The notes under the pieces were generated by a model. That model was not told where the DNA came from, did no database searches, and was given only the letters and a program-made list of their open reading frames with translations. Source: Scalesia atractyloides (taxonomy: Eukaryota > Streptophyta > Magnoliopsida > Asterales > Asteraceae). From it: a stretch of 64,000 nucleotides of DNA. The number at the start of each line of letters is the position of its first letter. Position 1 is the first letter of the stretch. A program made the position numbers and the translations under genes. The stretch lies in assembly GCA_947069175.1 (NCBI GenBank), contig CAMTDV010000003.1:44235606-44299605 (forward strand), written 5' to 3'. Positions 59,346 through 64,000 of the stretch are shown here, one piece after another.

Positions 59346-59445
59346 TATGTTGACGCCTTTAGTCCTTATTGGTCTTTAACAGACTTTATTTAAAAATACA
59401 ACACGTGTCACTATACTATTGGACACGATTTTACAGGGTGTTACA

Positions 59446-59450
59446 ACTAT
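59446..59450. repeat. Target-site duplication ACTAT (right) of D
   Basis: Exact match to 50820-50824. Confidence 0.9.
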
Positions 59451-60129
59451 GGTAGTGTTTTATGTTAAGTGCTTGACTCGGTGTATTTTTTTTTGTGTAG
59501 GCGGCTGCCTAGCACAGGCTTATTTGTCTTTTAAAAATATAGTTTTGCCCCTAGTTTAAAATTATAGTGTTTCTATCGTTTAGTTTTTTTAGCCAAAGTA
59601 TGATAGTGTTTTCTTTTAATTGGTTTACTCGATACAATTTTTTTAGATCATGTGATGAGTACAAGTAACCGCAACACAGATGTACATATTGTGAGAAAGA
59701 AATTTCGGCTTATTGCCCCACAATGCGTGTAGGGCAAAACCTATTTCCATTTCCATTTCCAACATATACATTTACAAGCTTGGGGGAATAGTGAAAGGCA
59801 GCTTGCGTGGCACTTCTCTATTGGACCAAACAATTTATTATTTTATATCCACTTGAAAATTACGGTTTCACCCTCAATTTAAAATTACGTATTTGCCCAA
59901 TTTCAAAATAAAATTATGTTTTTACCCATCGCTCAAAATTTCTATTTTACTATTAGTTCAAAATTATTTCTCAAATTTACATTTTTACCTCAGTTCAAAA
60001 TAAAATTATGTTTCCCCTAGCTCAAACATTCGCACATTTATCCTATAACTGAATAGTAAAATTGTGACTAACATAATTTGAAAATATAGTTAATCTATTT
60101 AGTTGGATGACTGGTATTATAAAAGTTTG

Positions 60130-60174
<45 letters not shown>

Positions 60175-61020
60175 TAATTTTTCTAATGTAACTAAAAAAC
60201 CATGTGAAATCCCATTCTGCATCACATAATACAAGCATTTGCAATATTTGTCATTTATGATTTTTGCTCTCAGTTCAAAATTAAATTTCGTCCCCAGTTC
60301 GAAATAAAATATGACTTTGCCCACAACTGAAAATTACGATTTTGCACCCTATTCAAAATTATGATTTTGCCTCCATTTGTAAAATTACGATTTCTCCCCA
60401 GTTAAAAGTTTTAATCTTGCCATCGGTTTAGTATTTTTTGCAAAACTATAGTAGTGTTTTATTTTAATTGGTTAACTCAATGTACCTTTAATTGTGTCCA
60501 ACAGTTGTCTAGCATCGCTCATTGAAACTGACAAATTAATATTTTGCCCACGGCTCAAAATTACAAACTTGTTATCGTTTTAGTTTTTTTAAGCAAAACT
60601 ATGGTAGTGTTTTGTTTAATTGGTTGTCTCGGTGTATTTTTTAGATCGTGGTATAAATAGTATTTACAAGTAACCTAAAGACATATACATGTTATGAAAC
60701 TAAGAAATATTCAATTTAACACACCGCAACGCGGGTGAGCATAAGTGTAATTTCTATTCATCCAAGCATGCATAACACATGCTCATTTGTCTTAAAAAAT
60801 TACAATTTTGCTCGCAGTTTAAAATTATAGTCTTTCCGTTGTTTTAGTTTTTTTTAGTAAAAATATGGTAGTGTTTTGGTTTAATTTGTTGACTCAATAT
60901 GATTTTTTGAGATCATGTTATAAGTAGTATGCATAAGTAACTGAAACACAGATATACATATTATGAGTGAGAAATATTCGGCTTATTTCACCGCAAAGTG
61001 GGCAGGACAAAACCTAGTTA
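59451..61020. repeat. AT-rich tandem repeat block with Helitron-like ends, right of D
   Basis: A composite unit recurs about three times: TTTTGCCC words, then GGTAGTGTTTT, GACTCGGTGTATTTTTT, AGATCATG, AAGTAACCGAAACACAGATATACATA-like text, and an end such as CACCGCAACGCGGG or CACCGCAAAGTGGG followed by AAAACCTA. The ends are near 59745, 60745 and 61015; the last reads AAAACCTAGTT. A short GC-rich hairpin followed by CTAG is what plant Helitrons show at their 3' ends, but no transposase is present. No gene seen. Confidence 0.6.
60129..60173. repeat. TAA microsatellite
   Basis: About 15 units in the AT-rich block. Confidence 0.93.
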
Positions 61021-61099
61021 ATAACAAAATAAAGGATGTTGAAAAAAGGATATTTATTTATTTAAAAACAAAAACAAAGAATAATAAATAAGAGTGGGG

Positions 61100-61344
61100 T
61101 TGTATTTGCATAGGAAGCAAACGCGTATTTAAATTGCTGCATGAGAAGGGAGGGTTACAAAGCAGAAGAAACCACCGATCATCGTCGCTACAATTCCGAT
61201 CCATTCACCACTCCGCTTGTAACTAATCTCATCCTCCATCCTTTTCAGATTCATACGAAAATCGATAGCTTAAAAATATAAATAATATTGATTAGGTCAT
61301 CATCCGTATCTATCGTCTTCGATCGTGAGATAGATAGGAGGGCT
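61100..61344 (+). promoter_or_regulatory. Probable core promoter and 5' leader of the MED15 gene
   Basis: A weak TATA-like TATTTAAAT lies at 61124-61132, followed by a leader with pyrimidine stretches and no upstream ATG of note apart from one at 61140 whose frame is short. The promoter is only about 80-100 bp from the repeat block. The exact start of transcription and any leader intron cannot be fixed. Confidence 0.45.
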
Positions 61345-64000
61345 ATGGATACAAGTAATTGGAAAGGCGCCGTGGACTGGAGGACTCTTCTGCCACCGGA
61401 TACACGCCGTAAGCTTGTCGATAAGATGTAGGTTTTTATTATAAACTCGATTTCTTATGATTAACAATCCGGTTTGAAATTTGCTTATGATCTCTCATGT
61501 CCATTAGGGTGGCCATTTACTGTGTACTAGTGGAAGCTTTAGCCTATGTACAGTGCTAAAATTTATATTATATTATTTGAAAAACTATACCGTCTTTCAT
61601 GTTCAAAATTGGGGGCTTGTAAGTGGTCATTTATATATGTATGTATGTTCATAGCTCTTTGTCTTTTCTATCCAACATATGCTTTATGTAGAATGGATAA
61701 CTTGAAGAAGCAACCTCAGTTTTCTGGACCGGAGAAGCTACATGAACTTAAGGATTTTGCATTGAGGTTTGAAGAAAAATATTATACTGCTGCAACAAGC
61801 CAGGTTTGTTTTCTATTATATATGCTAATAATATTATTTTGAAAATTAAGTGAACATTTCAAGGGGGGGGGGGTCTGTATTTGATAAAGAAGAGTTCAAC
61901 GACATTTGGGGGTTTTGCAGGCTGATTATATGCGGAGAATATCTCTCAAGCTGCTGGGCATAGAGAACAGATCTGCAACTCCTACGCCCAATTCTCTGCA
62001 GTCCAACTCTGCATGTGATTCAGGTACTTTTGATTACTTTCCTTGGGTTTATTAAAATACCATCATATATTATTAAAACATTTGCTGTATGTATCTTATG
62101 GTTTATTTGACCATAAGGTTCTCAGGGCATGCAGCAACTGAATAACCAAGGTATTCCTGTACCCTCTCATCATCCTCAAGCTGGTAAACAGATCTTACCT
62201 CAGAGCATCCACAATAATGTTTCTTCATCTGGAATAGCGTGCTCTACCACTCAAAATTCAAACTTGCAGAACATTTCTGTAGGCAATTTTGTAAGTCAAA
62301 GGCAGATACCAGCAAGTCAAAACTCACAGCATTATCTTTATCATCATCATCAGCAGCAGCAGTCACATCAAATTGCAAAGCAGAAGCTGCTGCAACAGAA
62401 TAATACAACCTCAGTGCAACCACACATTCAGCAACAGCATCAGAATTATGCACTTATGCAGCCCACAATGTTGCAACCGTCTTCTCTCTCTACCATTAAA
62501 CAAAATCAGCAACCTCATTTGAGTCAACAATTGGCCCTAAGACAACAAAGACAGCAGCAGCAGCAGCCAAGGGTGTTTGGCCAGCAGAATAATAATCTTT
62601 CCAATGCGCAATCAATTGGTCAACATAACAACTTTTCTGCTATTCATCAGCAGCAGCATTTGGGCCATCAACAACAGCCTCAGTCGCTTGGAGCTCAATC
62701 CACCATGCATTCATCACACCTGCTGCAGTCAATGCAAGGACAAAGGTCACAAATGGAATTACAGCCGCAGGTAATTCCACAGTCAGCTCAGTTTCAGCAC
62801 CAACTAAATATGAACCAGAGGCTTCCAGCATCATTTCATCAGCAGAGAGCTATGCCAGAGGCTTCATCAAGTAAGTTATAGACACACATGTTAATTTCAT
62901 ACTTTGTTTTTGATGTGAGCTTATTATAAATTAGTTTCAAGAGTATGTTAAGTATTTAACTTTTTTTTTGTTTTGTTTTGTAGCATCATTAGATTCCACA
63001 GCTCAGACAGGAAATCCAAACAGTGGAGTTTGTCAAGAAGAGGTGTATCAAAAGGTGCTGTAATTTAAAGACAAATGAATAATACAATTATGGATCTCCT
63101 TTTATTTACACAATTCGAACATGCAACTACAATCTTCCATTTTACAGGTGAAAGCTATGAAGGATCAGTATTTTCAAGGGTTGGCTGATCTGTACCCGAA
63201 AATTTTAGGCAGATTGCAGCAGGTAAGTTTCTTGGTCATATCCATTTTAAGCACTGATACAACCCTTTGAAGTTATAATTTCATGTATGACTATTGTTGA
63301 CCAGCATGATTCTCTTCCTCAGCAACCAAACGGCGATCAAGCTGAGAAGCTGAAAAAGTTTAAACATATGTTGGAGCGTTGCATGAAATTCCTACAAGTC
63401 CCCAAAAACAACATATCTCCCAACCATAAAGAAAAGTTGGGTGCATTGGAGAGAGAAATTGTTTATCTCACAAGTTCACAGATGCGCAAACCTGGGCCCC
63501 CACTGCAACAACGTATGAATTCTCTGCACCAATCACAAATGCAGCCTCATGAAAATCAGATGCAATCAGTTAACTTACCGCATAATAGTTTGTCGACCTT
63601 GCACCATAATTCTGCTTCAACTGCACAGCAGAATATGATGAGTATGCTGCAGCAGCAGCAGCAGCCAAGTTCCAACATGCTTCCACATCAGCAATTGAAG
63701 CAACTTCACAGTCGACAAATGCAGCAACAGTTAATGCATAAACAACAATTACACTTTCACCCTCAAACAAAGCATAGCATGAAGCTGAATGTGAACCAGA
63801 TAAATGATGGTAATGGGTTGAAGATTAAACAGCAGACTGAAATGAAGTCAGAATCATTGAAACAACTAAAGCTTGACGAGAAAAACGTGTTGAACTCTGT
63901 GACTACATCCAGCACACCTTTGCAACCTGCCAACTCACCATTTTTTGTGTCATCGCCATCAACTCCATCTACGTCTAACCTACCAGGAGACACCGACAAA
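61345..64000 (+). CDS. MED15: Mediator subunit 15 (MED15a-like), 5' part, seven exons, open at the window end
   Basis: Tail subunit of the Mediator complex, which links DNA-bound activators to RNA polymerase II in the nucleus. Exons, from splice sites and frame: 61345-61427, 61692-61803, 61921-62023, 62118-62870, 62984-63054, 63148-63222, 63305 onward; all introns are GT-AG and phases fit. Exons 1-3 encode the N-terminal KIX domain (VDWRTLLPPDTRRKLVDK, then FSGPEKLHELKDFALRFEEK, then YMRRISLKLLGIENRS), which in plant MED15 binds activators. Exon 4 is a Gln/His-rich stretch with runs of CAG/CAA. Exons 5-7 hold a conserved segment (YFQGLADLYPKILGRLQQ, then KLKKFKHMLERCMKFLQVPK) and a second Gln-rich part. 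No stop or frameshift is seen. The start fits the KIX boundary. The rest of the protein lies to the right. Arabidopsis MED15a is needed for salicylic-acid responses and fatty-acid gene expression; transfer to this plant is inference. Confidence 0.92.
62355..62600 (+). repeat. Gln-coding CAG/CAA-rich stretch of MED15 exon 4
   Basis: Runs such as CAGCAGCAGCAG near 62356 and 62551 encode poly-Gln tracts typical of MED15, prone to length variation. Confidence 0.8.

Larger units (their letters stand above)
50825..59445 (-). mobile_element. D: B-family gypsy element without gag-pol, with unlike LTRs
   Basis: Minus strand, flanked by ACTAT. The right (5') LTR at 56028-59445 is a full B-type LTR with promoter. 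The primer site, the extra Pro/His-rich ORF (55875-54757) and part of the spacer follow. Then gag, protease, RT and integrase are all missing. The left LTR keeps only about 350 bp of B type at its outer end, followed by about 3 kb of another LTR type. D could move only with proteins from a relative. Confidence 0.85.
56028..59445 (-). repeat. D 5' LTR, complete (3418 bp)
   Basis: It starts TGTCACACCCC on + and ends GGGTGTTACA. It matches the B LTRs over their whole length and fills the B promoter deletion. It holds a minus-strand TATA box at 58622-58631 and U3 repeats of CACTCAGAGGC at 59136-59345. Confidence 0.92.

Noticed and set aside
61546..61842. Alternative MED15 start in the ORF beginning at 61546
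   Set aside because: That ORF starts in intron 1 and only picks up exon 2 in frame; the KIX domain needs exon 1 from the ATG at 61345.

Overview
This is nuclear DNA of a flowering plant. I infer the daisy family (Asteraceae) from the style of the Ty3/gypsy LTRs and the AT-rich repeats; that family-level call is moderate. About 61 kb is a stack of LTR retrotransposons. The only host gene I can support is the 5' part of a MED15-type Mediator subunit gene at the right edge (about 61.3-64.0 kb), with seven exons visible and the last still open at the window end.

Layout, outermost layer first. T0: a chromovirus/Tekay-like gypsy element on +, of which only the end of pol and the 3' LTR are seen (about 40533-48630). 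T1: an Athila/Tat-like gypsy element on -, apparently inserted in T0 (1-2270 and 37243 to about 40532; tRNA-Asp-type primer site). T2: a Copia element on + inside T1 (2271-37237; 5-bp target duplication GAGGC). B: a gypsy element on - inside T2 (7290-32479; CTAGG/CTGGG). C: a gypsy element on + inside the left LTR of B (7332-19635; GGTGG). E1: a solo LTR inside the 5' LTR of C (7750-10414; TACAC). This is a six-deep nest. Target duplications support the four inner insertions, and the broken reading frames of T1 and T2 resume exactly once the inserts are taken away. To the right, solo LTR E2 (44244-46997; AAAAG) sits in the T0 LTR. Element D (50825-59445; ACTAT), a relative of B that has lost gag-pol, sits in an AT-rich repeat block next to MED15.

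All retroelement genes are broken by stops or frameshifts. C looks youngest among the elements whose LTR pairs can be compared: its LTR copies differ by only about 15-16 substitutions over about 2.07 kb by eye. E1, inserted in C, must be younger still.

Most unusual content: (1) E1 carries three tRNA-like modules spaced exactly 169 bp apart, each with a perfect 10-bp hairpin whose sequence changes in a compensating way, plus a fourth tRNA-like segment on the other strand; (2) the Copia element has no recognisable reverse transcriptase or RNase H, and that place is taken by a long unrelated ORF; (3) B and D share an extra Pro/His-rich ORF between primer site and gag; (4) C has an acidic-repeat ORF ahead of gag and an intron-like gap within gag; (5) D has two unlike LTRs.
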